From Nostoc sp. GT001 (lineage in GTDB: Bacteria; Cyanobacteriota; Cyanobacteriia; Cyanobacteriales; Nostocaceae), in the NCBI RefSeq assembly GCF_030382115.1, contig NZ_JAUDRJ010000001.1, positions 63,562 to 78,873 on the forward strand: DNA of 15,312 bases, read 5' to 3'. Positions 6,525 through 13,593 of the stretch are shown in pieces. Within the stretch, counting starts at the first letter, position 1; each line of letters starts with the position of its first letter. Position numbers and translations under genes: made by a program. Below the pieces are notes generated by a model. The model made no database searches. It saw nothing but the letters and a program-made list of their open reading frames with translations, and was not told the origin of the DNA.

Positions 6525-7889
6525 TCATCCCGCAGCTGCACAAGCTTCAATTCTGAATGCTGACTCCTTACTCCTGAATTCTGTTTTGGTAAATCTCCGC
6601 GCTTGTCTAATTTCGGGTAGTACTGCCCTCAACTCATTAGGGGCAGCATGAGCCGTTTGTATGGCTTTTTGTTGGGTAAGGCGTTGAGTTTCGGCACTCT
6701 GAGCTTGCTGATAGCGCTGATTCAAATTCGTCCATCCCCCCTTGGTTTTCTCCCAAGTGTTCATTACTGCGATCGCATGATCTATTTCCTGTCGTGCCGA
6801 GCGTTTCGACTTAGTGGCTAATTCAGCAGCCAGAAAATCAACGACTATCGGGTTGAAGTTCTGGTACAAGTTATTTAGCTTTCGCTCTCCATTGCGCCAA
6901 GGTAAAACCCAGCGATTCCACTTGATTGAGTCTCTAACAAGCAGGGGCACACAATCATCACTCATCGCAGTCGGGTCTGTTAGCCAGGCATCGATCAGTT
7001 CTTTCACGTTTTGGGCTGTCTTGTAGGGACAGGTTAGTTGCAGCTTATTCGATTGTTCGGATTTCTCGAACGAACCCCCCGCAATAGTTGATCCTCTTGA
7101 GGTGTTATCGGTTTGTTGCAAAGACTCGGAATTTTTTGACAACGAAGTGGGTTGTTGTAGGGTTGGTTCTTCTAGACTTGGTTTTTCTAGAGTTGGTTCT
7201 TCAAGTTCAATTTCTTCGGTTGTTAAATCAAGTTCTTCTTTTTCACACACACTTTCATGGGTGGGGGGCGCGGGTGGCGAAGCCAGGGGCGCATTGTGTG
7301 TAATCTCTGAAGTAATCTTTGAAGTAATCTCTGTATCTATTAGATCATTTTCACCTTTTCGGCAATTGGAATTTAACCTTTTCGGAAATTCCATTTTCAC
7401 CTTTTCGGCAATTCCATTTTCACCTTTTCGGAAATTCACTTTTTCGTCAGAACCAGAAGCTACTTGTGTTTTGATATGTTCAGGAGCTAATGATGGAGTT
7501 TGAACTACAAGATTTAGTAGTTCAAGAAAATTCTCCCAGTCGATTCGGATATGTTTAGTTGGACTATTAGCAAATTTGTAAAGCGCAGTCACAATTAGAT
7601 TTTTGGACTCTAATAACTTGATAGCTGTATCAAATTGCTTGGGTGTAATTCTGCACTCTTTCCACCAATCATCACGCTTTTTAGCCAGCCACTTGTACCC
7701 CTCACGTTCAATTCTGAGTCGGGATTGCCCTTCATGATCCGGTAAATGCCAGTAAATGATCTGACTAAGTAAAATTCCAGCGATTAAGTCACCGCCAGCC
7801 ACGTCTACATAACAACGTTTGACTTCTATCGTGTCCCTAGAACGCGATTCCCAGGCTAGAAAACTGTTTTGGTCAGAGAGCCAATTCAT
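6525..7889 (-). CDS. Candidate replication initiator (winged-helix), with internal iterons
   Basis: A 454-aa protein in three parts. Residues about 25-120 look like a winged-helix DNA-binding domain of the replisome-organiser type (YVDVAGGDLIAGILLSQIIY, GYKWLAKKRDDWW, ITPKQFDTAIKLLESKNLI, HIRIDWENF). Residues 130-285 form a disordered, acidic linker; its coding DNA contains four 23-bp direct repeats (residues about 152-181). Residues 290-430 form a helical C-terminal domain (LIDAWLTDP, FLAAELATKS). ATG 7889 is chosen because AGGAGGT sits 8 bases upstream; an in-frame start at 7952 lacks one. A DnaB gene follows, so by analogy with lambda O and DnaD-like proteins I infer origin binding and helicase loading. 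The last 19 residues come largely from heptamer repeats. Family membership is inferred from layout, not from a named match. Confidence 0.7.
   Translation of the reverse strand: MNWLSDQNSFLAWESRSRDTIEVKRCYVDVAGGDLIAGILLSQIIYWHLPDHEGQSRLRIEREGYKWLAKKRDDWWKECRITPKQFDTAIKLLESKNLIVTALYKFANSPTKHIRIDWENFLELLNLVVQTPSLAPEHIKTQVASGSDEKVNFRKGENGIAEKVKMEFPKRLNSNCRKGENDLIDTEITSKITSEITHNAPLASPPAPPTHESVCEKEELDLTTEEIELEEPTLEKPSLEEPTLQQPTSLSKNSESLQQTDNTSRGSTIAGGSFEKSEQSNKLQLTCPYKTAQNVKELIDAWLTDPTAMSDDCVPLLVRDSIKWNRWVLPWRNGERKLNNLYQNFNPIVVDFLAAELATKSKRSARQEIDHAIAVMNTWEKTKGGWTNLNQRYQQAQSAETQRLTQQKAIQTAHAAPNELRAVLPEIRQARRFTKTEFRSKESAFRIEACAAAG
6547..6581 (-). repeat. Heptanucleotide repeat array, 5 units, inside the initiator 3' end
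   Basis: Read on the minus strand the units are GAATTCA, GGAGTAA, GGAGTCA, GCATTCA and GAATTGA. They encode the C-terminal TEFRSKESAFRIE of the initiator, so the repeat has either extended or replaced the native end of the gene. Orientation is opposite to the array at 6424-6465. Confidence 0.7.
7347..7436. repeat. Iteron-like array, four 23-bp direct repeats, candidate origin
   Basis: Units begin at 7347, 7370, 7393 and 7416, exactly 23 bp apart. The core ACCTTTTCGG is identical in all four, and units 1, 3 and 4 share ATTTTCACCTTTTCGG; unit 2 differs at three positions. A partial fifth copy (CACTTTTTCG) follows at 7437-7446. Since 23 is not a multiple of three, each copy is translated in a different frame (RKGENG, AEKVKME, PKRLNS, RKGEND), so the similarity must be kept at the DNA level. 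Location within the linker-coding part of an initiator gene, upstream of DnaB, matches the lambda-type origin layout. Confidence 0.75.
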
Positions 7890-7961
7890 CTTTCTAGACC
7901 TCCTTTCATCATGTTTTCTGCTAGAATCATGGTTATATTCTCTATTCCTCAAAAATTGTGA

Positions 7962-7989
7962 GTTTATTCTTCCCCTGCCTGTAGTGCAA
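7962..7989 (-). promoter_or_regulatory. Candidate promoter of the initiator-helicase operon
   Basis: On the minus strand TTGCAC (7989-7984) is followed after 16 bases by ATAAAC (7967-7962). It lies in the 110-bp gap between the DUF5131 stop and the initiator start. The match to sigma-70 type elements is modest. Confidence 0.3.
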
Positions 7990-7999
7990 GGGTTTTGCT

Positions 8000-8806
8000 T
8001 TATTTACAGATAGACAAAGGCAATTCTCGCAATTGCAGATGTTCGGGAAACTCTTCAATGTCTCCCCCTTTTTTGTCACGGGTTTTGAATCGCTGTCCCC
8101 GAAATATTGCATTCGCCCCCAACTGCTTCACAAACACAGGTGTTTTAGCTGCGTGACATTGTTGGACAATTGATTCGAGCCATTCGATGTGGCATGGTCT
8201 GGAATCTGGGTCAGACTCACCACCAATAATGACTAACTGAACATCATTCAAGTAGTGAGTGATATCGCCCAAATCTTCTAACAATGGTTCAACTGACCAG
8301 AACCGAATTAAAGCCGGAATTTGAGCAAGAAATTGACTACGTTCTTCTAAAGTGCGGCGATTCTCAATCGAAGTTCCTGACCAAATATTTAAAGGTAAAT
8401 TGTCTAGTCCATGACAATAAAGCCATTCATCCATAGATGACAGCATAATTTCTGGGCGTTTGGTAAGAATCTGGAATATCTGGTTAGGTGCAACGAACAT
8501 GCCGTCCAGCATTTCGTGTTGCCAAAAACGCGGAACCCATTCACCGAAAACATCCGTCATTGAAGAAACGAAATGCTTCTTAGGTTTCCTTTGGAATCCC
8601 CATTTCCGAATAGCTTCTGTATCTAACACTAGCTCTGGTGATTGTCCAGAGTAGGGTTGCTTGTTTCCGCCAAAGAAAGAGTTTTGATTCAGCTTTTCGC
8701 TATAGCAATTTTTACATCCCTCTGAGATTTTTTGACACCACCAACCGCCTTCTTTGGCACGGATGATATTATCTGTTAAGTCTGTCCATTCTATGTTTGT
8801 TGGCAT
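8000..8806 (-). CDS. DUF5131 family protein (phage Gp37/Gp68-like)
   Basis: A 268-aa protein whose N-terminus matches the Gp37/Gp68 family of phages, plasmids and bacterial genomes: IEWTDLTDN, then WWCQKISEGCKNCY with Cys24, Cys31 and Cys34 (C-x6-C-x2-C), FVSSMTDVFGEWVP, QILTKRPE, NIWSGTSIENR, SVEPLLED, VIIGGESDPDSRP and FVKQLG near the end. The cysteine cluster and barrel-like order of strands recall radical-SAM enzymes, but the biochemical role is unproven. ATG 8806 is preferred because GAGG lies 5 bases upstream; GTG 8812 is the longer alternative. Full length for the family. It is divergent from the Rpn-type gene to its right (40 bp apart) and lies upstream of the initiator operon. Confidence 0.85.
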   Translation of the reverse strand: MPTNIEWTDLTDNIIRAKEGGWWCQKISEGCKNCYSEKLNQNSFFGGNKQPYSGQSPELVLDTEAIRKWGFQRKPKKHFVSSMTDVFGEWVPRFWQHEMLDGMFVAPNQIFQILTKRPEIMLSSMDEWLYCHGLDNLPLNIWSGTSIENRRTLEERSQFLAQIPALIRFWSVEPLLEDLGDITHYLNDVQLVIIGGESDPDSRPCHIEWLESIVQQCHAAKTPVFVKQLGANAIFRGQRFKTRDKKGGDIEEFPEHLQLRELPLSICK

Positions 8807-8846
8807 AAACACCTCTGCAATTTGAAGTTAGACAATACATTTGAAA

Positions 8847-9806
8847 ATGGCTAATAAAACACCTCTTACTGAATACGATTCTCCTTGGAAGCAAATACTA
8901 CAGTTGTATTTTCAAGACTTCATGTTGTTCTTTTTTCCCCAAGCACACAGTGAAATTGATTGGAGTCGTGGTTTTGAGTTTCTAGATCAGGAGCTACAGC
9001 AAGTAGTCCGTGATGCGGAATTAGGAAAGCGACTGATCGATAAATTGGTGAAAATTTACCGTATCGGGGGTGAAGAATCTTGGCTATTGATCCATATCGA
9101 AGTCCAAAGCCAGGAAGAAAGCGATTTCCCGAAACGTATGTTTGTCTACAACTATCGGATTTTTGACCGTTATAATCGCTCTGTTGCATCATGTGCGGTA
9201 CTGGGAGATGACAACATCGACTGGCGACCAAATCAATTTGGTTATGAATTGTTTGGCTGTACAGTTGATTTTCAGTTTCCTGTAATCAAGCTGCTAGACT
9301 ATAAGCATTGGTTGTCGGAGCTAGAAGCCAGTCGTAACCCCTTTGCTACGGTGGTAATGGCTCACTTGGCAGCAGTGCAAACCCGCAGTAATAGGTCGCA
9401 AAGGAAACAATCAAAACTGAATTTAGTGCGTCGGTTGTATGAGCAAGGGTTTGAACGCGAGGCTGTTGTTAACCTTTTGGCTTTTATTGACTGGATGTTG
9501 ACGCTACCATTAGATTTAGAGCGAGAATTTCAACGGGAAGTAGAACAATTAGAGGCAGAACAACGTATGCAGTACGTGACATCATTTGAGCGAATTGCCC
9601 GAATGGAAGAATTGGTAGAAGCAATAAAATTAGGCTTGGAACTCAAGTTTAGCCCTGAAGCATTAAACCTAGTGCCAGAAATTTCATCGTTGGAAGACGT
9701 TGAACTATTAAGAGCAGTGAGAAATGGGATAAAAACAGCAACTACAGTCGATGAATTGCGTCAAATATACCAGTCCTCTACAATTGACAATCTGCCAGAA
9801 AATTAG
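8847..9806 (+). CDS. Rpn-type PD-(D/E)XK nuclease, cyanobacterial subtype
   Basis: A 319-aa protein. The N-terminal half starts with YDSPWKQILQLYFQDFMLFFFP, typical of the large cyanobacterial family related to Rpn nucleases. The nuclease core shows Asp65 (LIDKLVKIY) and Glu85-x-Gln87 (HIEVQSQ), then KRMFVYNYRIFDRY. The C-terminal half is helical and charged (LEREFQREVEQLEAEQRM) and ends with repeated short helices. ATG 8847 is chosen; TTG 8841 would add two residues, and no good Shine-Dalgarno supports either. It is the only gene besides the transposase and the right-end regulator on the plus strand. It differs clearly from the other Rpn-type protein at 3956-4774, so the two are not a recent duplication. 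Function unknown. Confidence 0.75.
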   Translation: MANKTPLTEYDSPWKQILQLYFQDFMLFFFPQAHSEIDWSRGFEFLDQELQQVVRDAELGKRLIDKLVKIYRIGGEESWLLIHIEVQSQEESDFPKRMFVYNYRIFDRYNRSVASCAVLGDDNIDWRPNQFGYELFGCTVDFQFPVIKLLDYKHWLSELEASRNPFATVVMAHLAAVQTRSNRSQRKQSKLNLVRRLYEQGFEREAVVNLLAFIDWMLTLPLDLEREFQREVEQLEAEQRMQYVTSFERIARMEELVEAIKLGLELKFSPEALNLVPEISSLEDVELLRAVRNGIKTATTVDELRQIYQSSTIDNLPEN

Positions 9807-9850
9807 CATTGAAGAATTTAATATTTAGTTTTCTAGGTTCAGTACGCTTT

Positions 9851-9881
9851 AAGTGCTTAAATTAGCTCTAATTAAGCACTT
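9851..9881. terminator. Hairpin between convergent genes
   Basis: AAGTGCTTAA at 9851-9860 and TTAAGCACTT at 9872-9881 form a perfect 10-bp stem around an 11-nt AT-rich loop. It lies 44 bp after the Rpn-type stop and overlaps the stop codon of the convergent methyltransferase gene, so it can serve both directions. No clear T-tract follows on either strand. Confidence 0.6.
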
Positions 9882-10477
9882 AACGAAGTATCTCCATCAC
9901 GTTCCTCAACAGGCTGATCAAACTTCAGAGCCTCATCACCCCAACAATCCCAGCCAATTCTAGACGAACGTGCGAACATCTCCAGCTTTGTTATGTCTGG
10001 ACACAGTTTGTCTACGAGTTGATAGAAATTTTCGGGCTTACGGGAATGCTCACGGCGGGGTGAGTGTAAAATGCTTGACTGGTTTGTAAGTGTCCGTCCA
10101 GCAAAAGCTTTCACATTCCCACGAACACCCAAAGCGCAATGTTCAGTCGAATTCCGCAACCAATGACCAACACCTAGATGTGTTTTAGTGCTGTCTTTGG
10201 TGACTTTTTCCCAAGTCAAAATAGTCTTGAGTTCAAATCCCCATGTTTGCAAGCATTGAGCCGCTTCAATCATGTGATTGTTGGTGAACCAAAGCCAAAG
10301 AATTGACCCCGTGCGATCGCTTAAGTCTGGAACAGGCAATGACAGTATTTCTTCTATGTGCATTGGCTTATAGTTAATGCGGTTTCGGTGAGTTTTATCC
10401 TGATTTCTCAGCCGATAGAACCAGGGAGGGTCAATCACGATGCACTGGTATTGACCTTCTAATGTTGTTAGTCTCAT
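9872..10477 (-). CDS. MT-A70 family N6-adenine DNA methyltransferase
   Basis: A 201-aa S-adenosylmethionine-dependent adenine methyltransferase of the small phage/plasmid MT-A70 type. The catalytic DPPW is at 16-19 within QCIVIDPPWFY; other family marks are LWLWFTNNHMIEA (60-72), TWEK (88-91), RNSTEHCALGVRG (108-120), SRKPENFY (145-152), LEMFAR (165-170) and GWDCWGDE (175-182). The length is normal and all expected elements are present. ATG 10477 has AGGAG seven bases upstream. It is the last gene of the leftward small-gene operon, 18 bp after the preceding ORF, and ends in a hairpin. As no endonuclease is near, it probably modifies element or host DNA for protection or regulation. Confidence 0.92.
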   Translation of the reverse strand: MRLTTLEGQYQCIVIDPPWFYRLRNQDKTHRNRINYKPMHIEEILSLPVPDLSDRTGSILWLWFTNNHMIEAAQCLQTWGFELKTILTWEKVTKDSTKTHLGVGHWLRNSTEHCALGVRGNVKAFAGRTLTNQSSILHSPRREHSRKPENFYQLVDKLCPDITKLEMFARSSRIGWDCWGDEALKFDQPVEERDGDTSLSA

Positions 10478-10495
10478 GTTTAACTCCTGTTATTT

Positions 10496-10954
10496 TCAAA
10501 CTTGTTTTGGAAATTCAATGTGGCTTAAAGTCTGAAGTTCAACAGCTAATCCGCTTAAGAAATTTTGGAGTTCGACTGTTGCCAAATCAATGGATATCTC
10601 TTTTTCTGACGTATAAATAAGTTGCTTGTGATGCCCAAAGTAAACTTCTGTACGAGTTAAGTTTTGCTCTGTATCAGTTAACAGAGTCAAAGTAAATCTT
10701 CCAAGTTTGCAAAAGTAATAGGGACGGGTTGCACAAGAAGTATCTCCTTGATGCCAAGTAATATTGGTTTTTGAATCAATGTGAGCGCTAATAGATTCAA
10801 AATCTACTTGGTAAATATTCAAATCTGCTTGCATTTCTCCACTGTTGTAGTAGCCAACAATGTGTTGCCTGATTCCATCAACTGATAGGCTATCGGGGAT
10901 ATTAATATGGGCAACAGATGCAACTTTTTCAACTACTGTGACTACGACTTCCAT
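10496..10954 (-). CDS. Hypothetical protein of the phage-like operon
   Basis: A 152-aa frame beginning MEVVVTVVEKVASVAHINIP. ATG 10954 is chosen since AGGAG lies 3-7 bases upstream and it falls 10 bases after the preceding stop; an in-frame start at 11005 would overlap that gene by 41 bases. The sequence looks like a soluble mixed alpha/beta protein (DLNIYQVDFESISAHI, RPYYFCKLGRFTLTLLTD, TEVYFGHHKQLIY), with no membrane segment or zinc motif. I do not recognise the family. Its position between the VVA0879-type and MT-A70 genes suggests an accessory role in the same transcript. Confidence 0.65.
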   Translation of the reverse strand: MEVVVTVVEKVASVAHINIPDSLSVDGIRQHIVGYYNSGEMQADLNIYQVDFESISAHIDSKTNITWHQGDTSCATRPYYFCKLGRFTLTLLTDTEQNLTRTEVYFGHHKQLIYTSEKEISIDLATVELQNFLSGLAVELQTLSHIEFPKQV

Positions 10955-10964
10955 ATCTCCTGCC

Positions 10965-11261
10965 TCAAACCCCAAATTCAAAAACTTTAATTCCATCAAC
11001 ATCAACGGGATTAAGGTTAATTAATCCGCCGCCAGCGTAATTACAAGGAATCTTGCGCTTATCTTTGTCATCGAAGGCTTCTTTATGAACTGACATCCAG
11101 CGTCCTACACAAGAAAATCCTACGGCAGAAGATGGAGCGCCAGCTTTTTTATAATCTTGGACAGAAGCAATGTGACCGCAACATGGACACAAAAAAATCC
11201 ATTGCATCTTGTCTTGTCCAAATAGTGTTTTTCCAAGAGTTAGCCACTCTTGTTTATTCAT
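10965..11261 (-). CDS. VVA0879-type zinc-binding protein
   Basis: A 98-aa protein that matches my memory of the VVA0879 family of small phage and prophage proteins: MNKQEWLTLGKTLFG, then WIFLCPCCGH, an AVGFSCVGRW block, PCNYAGGGLINLNPV and a final VFEF. Cys25, Cys28, Cys51 and Cys73 could bind one zinc ion. No biochemical role is established for the family that I know of. ATG 11261 overlaps the stop of the preceding ORF by 8 bases, with AGGA about 10 bases upstream; starts at 11270 or GTG 11279 would add a Lys-rich leader. The tight overlap shows translational coupling. Confidence 0.75.
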   Translation of the reverse strand: MNKQEWLTLGKTLFGQDKMQWIFLCPCCGHIASVQDYKKAGAPSSAVGFSCVGRWMSVHKEAFDDKDKRKIPCNYAGGGLINLNPVDVDGIKVFEFGV

Positions 11262-11466
11262 CTTCTTCATCCTTTTCACGTTCAGATAAAATCAATTCCA
11301 ACTCTTTAATAGCAGCCAGAGCCATTGCAACAGCAACTTTACTTCTGGGGTGGTTTTTCTCTGATTGCATTCGATAAGATTCAGGTACTATATATCCTTG
11401 AATTGCCAAGAATCTTTTCGCTAATCTCTCAATAAGTGCATCTCTTTCAAACAATCCAAGTTCCAT
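11254..11466 (-). CDS. Small helical hypothetical protein
   Basis: A 70-aa frame, mostly helix: MELGLFERDALIERLAKRFL, then a SYRMQSEKNHPRSK turn and AVAMALAAIKELELIL, ending in a charged SEREKDEEDE tail. It has no Cys or membrane helix. Its stop overlaps the start of the VVA0879-type gene, which supports it as a real gene. The 100-bp gap upstream (11467-11566) shows no clear promoter, and the ribosome site is weak. Family unknown. Confidence 0.55.
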   Translation of the reverse strand: MELGLFERDALIERLAKRFLAIQGYIVPESYRMQSEKNHPRSKVAVAMALAAIKELELILSEREKDEEDE

Positions 11467-11566
11467 ACTTTTTCTGTGAGATGTGTTAAATAATCGCTGA
11501 TTTCCAACTAATTTGATTGACTATCTCTATTTCTTTGGCAATTATGTAGGCTTTGAGTTTGAGAAC

Positions 11567-11911
11567 TTATTCATTACCTTTCACTTCTGCAATACCTGCT
11601 TCTAATGCTTCTTCTGGGGTGGTATAACTGCCACTCAAATAGCGGTCTTCCGAAAACTCATTAAACATACAAACTCCAGAACCGTAAATTAGAGAAAAAG
11701 AATAACGTTCTGGGTCAGTAGGACAGTACCAAACTGTTACATTATGTTTACCCTTCATTGCTCCTCGGCTCATGTAAACGCTAGTTTCAAGAATCGGTCT
11801 TTTTGGTTGTTTATCTTCCCAAGAGTGATGACAGCAATCGCAATAAACGACTAAATCATCAAGAGCTTCTCTATAAATTTCTTTACTTTTGCACTTGGGG
11901 CAGTTATTCAT
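11567..11911 (-). CDS. Zinc-ribbon hypothetical protein
   Basis: A 114-aa protein. The N-terminus is a zinc ribbon with Cys4-x2-Cys7 and Cys24-x2-Cys27 (NNCPKCKSKEIY and VVYCDCCHHSW). The remainder includes a stretch of beta character (VTVWYCPTDPERYSFSLIYG) and a terminal YTTPEEALEAGIAEVKG helix. The small size and lone ribbon are typical of phage proteins that bind nucleic acid or host polymerase, but that is inference. It starts 2 bases after the stop of the preceding gene, and no independent Shine-Dalgarno is obvious, so coupling is likely. Confidence 0.7.
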   Translation of the reverse strand: MNNCPKCKSKEIYREALDDLVVYCDCCHHSWEDKQPKRPILETSVYMSRGAMKGKHNVTVWYCPTDPERYSFSLIYGSGVCMFNEFSEDRYLSGSYTTPEEALEAGIAEVKGNE

Positions 11912-11913
11912 GG

Positions 11914-12279
11914 TTACGTAATCTCAAAGTCTTTTATAAATTGAGGTGCAATTGCTTTTTGCAGGTCAATCATAACGACCAATCTTTCTATGTCAGCTAC
12001 ATTCACGCCATCCCCAAAAACTGTTTGTCTACCTGAGTAAGTTCCATGTAGCATGAAGTATGAAAGGTATCGTCTGCCTCGTTGATTTCCCAAGTTGTGG
12101 ACAGCATCGCTAATTAAATCGACTGCACGCAGATCCAAGATTGTTTTGTACTGCCAATTTACTAAAGACTCAATACCTAACCATTCGGCAACAGTAGCCG
12201 AGAGGAAGTAGCCATAACCTTGATAAAACCTGTAGGCAAGGCTAATCTCTTTACCAATTTCATCAATAATTTCTTCCAC
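11914..12279 (-). CDS. Hypothetical protein, GTG start
   Basis: A 121-aa frame beginning at GTG 12279. The Shine-Dalgarno GAGGTGA overlaps the stop codon of the KilA-N gene, six bases before the start, which decides this start and shows operon coupling. The protein is soluble: EEIIDEIGKEISLAYRFYQG, LGIESLVNWQYKTI, then RRYLSYFMLHGTYSGRQ and a VADIERLVVMIDLQ helix. I do not recognise a family. The gene is followed within 2 bases by the zinc-ribbon gene. Confidence 0.65.
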   Translation of the reverse strand: MEEIIDEIGKEISLAYRFYQGYGYFLSATVAEWLGIESLVNWQYKTILDLRAVDLISDAVHNLGNQRGRRYLSYFMLHGTYSGRQTVFGDGVNVADIERLVVMIDLQKAIAPQFIKDFEIT

Positions 12280-12288
12280 TGTTTCACC

Positions 12289-13095
12289 TCAGTTGCGTTC
12301 ATTAAACAATTGTGTAATGCTTGGCAACCACCGTAGCTGAAAGACAGTCTGATTTGAACCTTTGGCCATTGCTGAAACCATCCGCCCCCATTGCTTACCT
12401 GAGTCAGTCGGACGATATGGGATTTTCTTGTCCAGTGTTCTGTATTGCAAGCCAGCATGAACCAACCAGTTATTCACTGCTACTGCACTCATTCCAACTT
12501 TCTCGCCAATATCTGTAGGCTTAAGGTATGCATCATCGCTAACATTGGTTATTGCGATCGCACTCTTCAACTCGTCGGCGGCTGGCTTCAGTGCGGGATT
12601 AACTTTGGTGGCAGCGTTAACTGCAAGTTGAGCGGTGAGGGATTTCTCTAACCCAGCGAATTCACCCACCAACAGAGCTAACTGTGCAGCTTCATGGGAT
12701 GGGACTAATGCTTTTGGTGGTTCTTGCTCTTGTACTGGCTCGACTTGGCTTGTGAGCATTACTTTCATTAAGGTTCTGTTGGCCCAAATGCGGAACTCTA
12801 CAGATACCCACCGCGCTAAATCAATGGCGATTTCTGGATGAATCCAAGTGCCTTGGGAGCTAGCGCGTCCAGAGATTTCGATTACAAGTGACGATATGGG
12901 GATTCCCATATCGTGGCTAAGAGCCTGCAAATACTCAGTTGTAGACTTCAACCTGATGTAATCAGCCAATAATTTCTTATTAGCTTTCGCCATCTGGGTT
13001 GCATTCACATAGCCCTTTGGGATACTGTATTTACCTATTTCTCCATCTTGGGGCATTTGCTGAATTTCTGAGTCGCGCCATGAGTGTGTCAACAT
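12289..13095 (-). CDS. KilA-N domain DNA-binding protein with antirepressor-like C-terminus
   Basis: A 268-aa protein. Residues about 20-112 form a KilA-N domain: YVNATQMAKANKKLLADYIR, ISGRASSQGTWIHPEIAIDL, ARWVSVEFRIWANRTL. This fold binds DNA and occurs in proteins of phages, plasmids and large DNA viruses. Residues about 185-245 (LKPTDIGEKVGMSAVAVNNW, LVHAGLQYR, KIPYRPTDSGKQWG) are a helix-turn-helix region like the KilAC/Ant domain of phage antirepressors. The linker (115-185) is helical and Ala-rich. It heads the leftward operon that ends with the MT-A70 gene; AGGTAA precedes ATG 13095. Likely roles are regulation of the element or interference with a repressor, inferred from the family. 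Confidence 0.88.
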   Translation of the reverse strand: MLTHSWRDSEIQQMPQDGEIGKYSIPKGYVNATQMAKANKKLLADYIRLKSTTEYLQALSHDMGIPISSLVIEISGRASSQGTWIHPEIAIDLARWVSVEFRIWANRTLMKVMLTSQVEPVQEQEPPKALVPSHEAAQLALLVGEFAGLEKSLTAQLAVNAATKVNPALKPAADELKSAIAITNVSDDAYLKPTDIGEKVGMSAVAVNNWLVHAGLQYRTLDKKIPYRPTDSGKQWGRMVSAMAKGSNQTVFQLRWLPSITQLFNERN

Positions 13096-13134
13096 AGTTT
13101 ATTACCTGTTTATTGAACAAAATAGTTAATTAAT

Positions 13135-13593
13135 TCAGGCATTCACGCGCACCAAACTTTTTTCACCAACCAACGAAAATCGATTAAGTATGGTTGGTGT
13201 TTCAGCCAATGTTGGCGATACCAATTCGACAAGGTAAAACCAAAACTTATCCACAAGTACAACTCCTAAAATCAGCCGTTGTTTTGTGTCATTCCCATAA
13301 GAACAAAGAATTACTTTCTGACCTAAAACGAAAGCAGGTTTTTGCACCGTGAGAGCTTCTAATTGACCAGTCCCAATGATCTGATGTTCTGTAGCGTGAA
13401 CAATTTCATCACCACAAATGATTGTATAAAGCCAACATTCATATTCCCATTGCACACCAGAGCAATAACCAAATGTTCTCGTAGTTTTTAAGTAAACTCT
13501 CTCCAGTAAATTTACCTCAACGGGCGGAATTGTTTGACCCCAAGGCGGGGAGATATACCAACTGGTTTTAAGAGCATTAACGTAGTCAATCAT
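13135..13593 (-). CDS. DUF1392-type cyanobacterial protein
   Basis: A 152-aa protein starting at ATG 13593 with AGGAGAG 7 bases or so upstream. The sequence MIDYVNALKTSWYISPPWGQ, then PPVEVNLLERVYLKTTRTFG, CSGVQWEYECWLYTI, EHQIIGTGQLEAL and PAFVLGQKVILCSYG resembles the DUF1392 family, which I recall as about 150 residues and largely confined to Nostoc and Anabaena. Both length and pattern fit. Function unknown. It is the third of three closely packed leftward genes. The same frame is open upstream to 14139, but the intervening part is better explained by another gene in a different frame. Confidence 0.7.
   Translation of the reverse strand: MIDYVNALKTSWYISPPWGQTIPPVEVNLLERVYLKTTRTFGYCSGVQWEYECWLYTIICGDEIVHATEHQIIGTGQLEALTVQKPAFVLGQKVILCSYGNDTKQRLILGVVLVDKFWFYLVELVSPTLAETPTILNRFSLVGEKSLVRVNA

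Noticed and set aside
7301..7336. Three 12-bp repeats (TAATCTCTGAAG type) beside the iteron array.
   Set aside because: The period is a multiple of three and encodes a repeated TSKITSEI-like peptide, so it may be a protein-level repeat; not counted as part of the origin.
7102..7503. A 133-codon plus-strand frame rich in Ser, Phe and Val.
   Set aside because: It is antisense to the low-complexity linker of the initiator and has skewed composition, as expected of a shadow frame.
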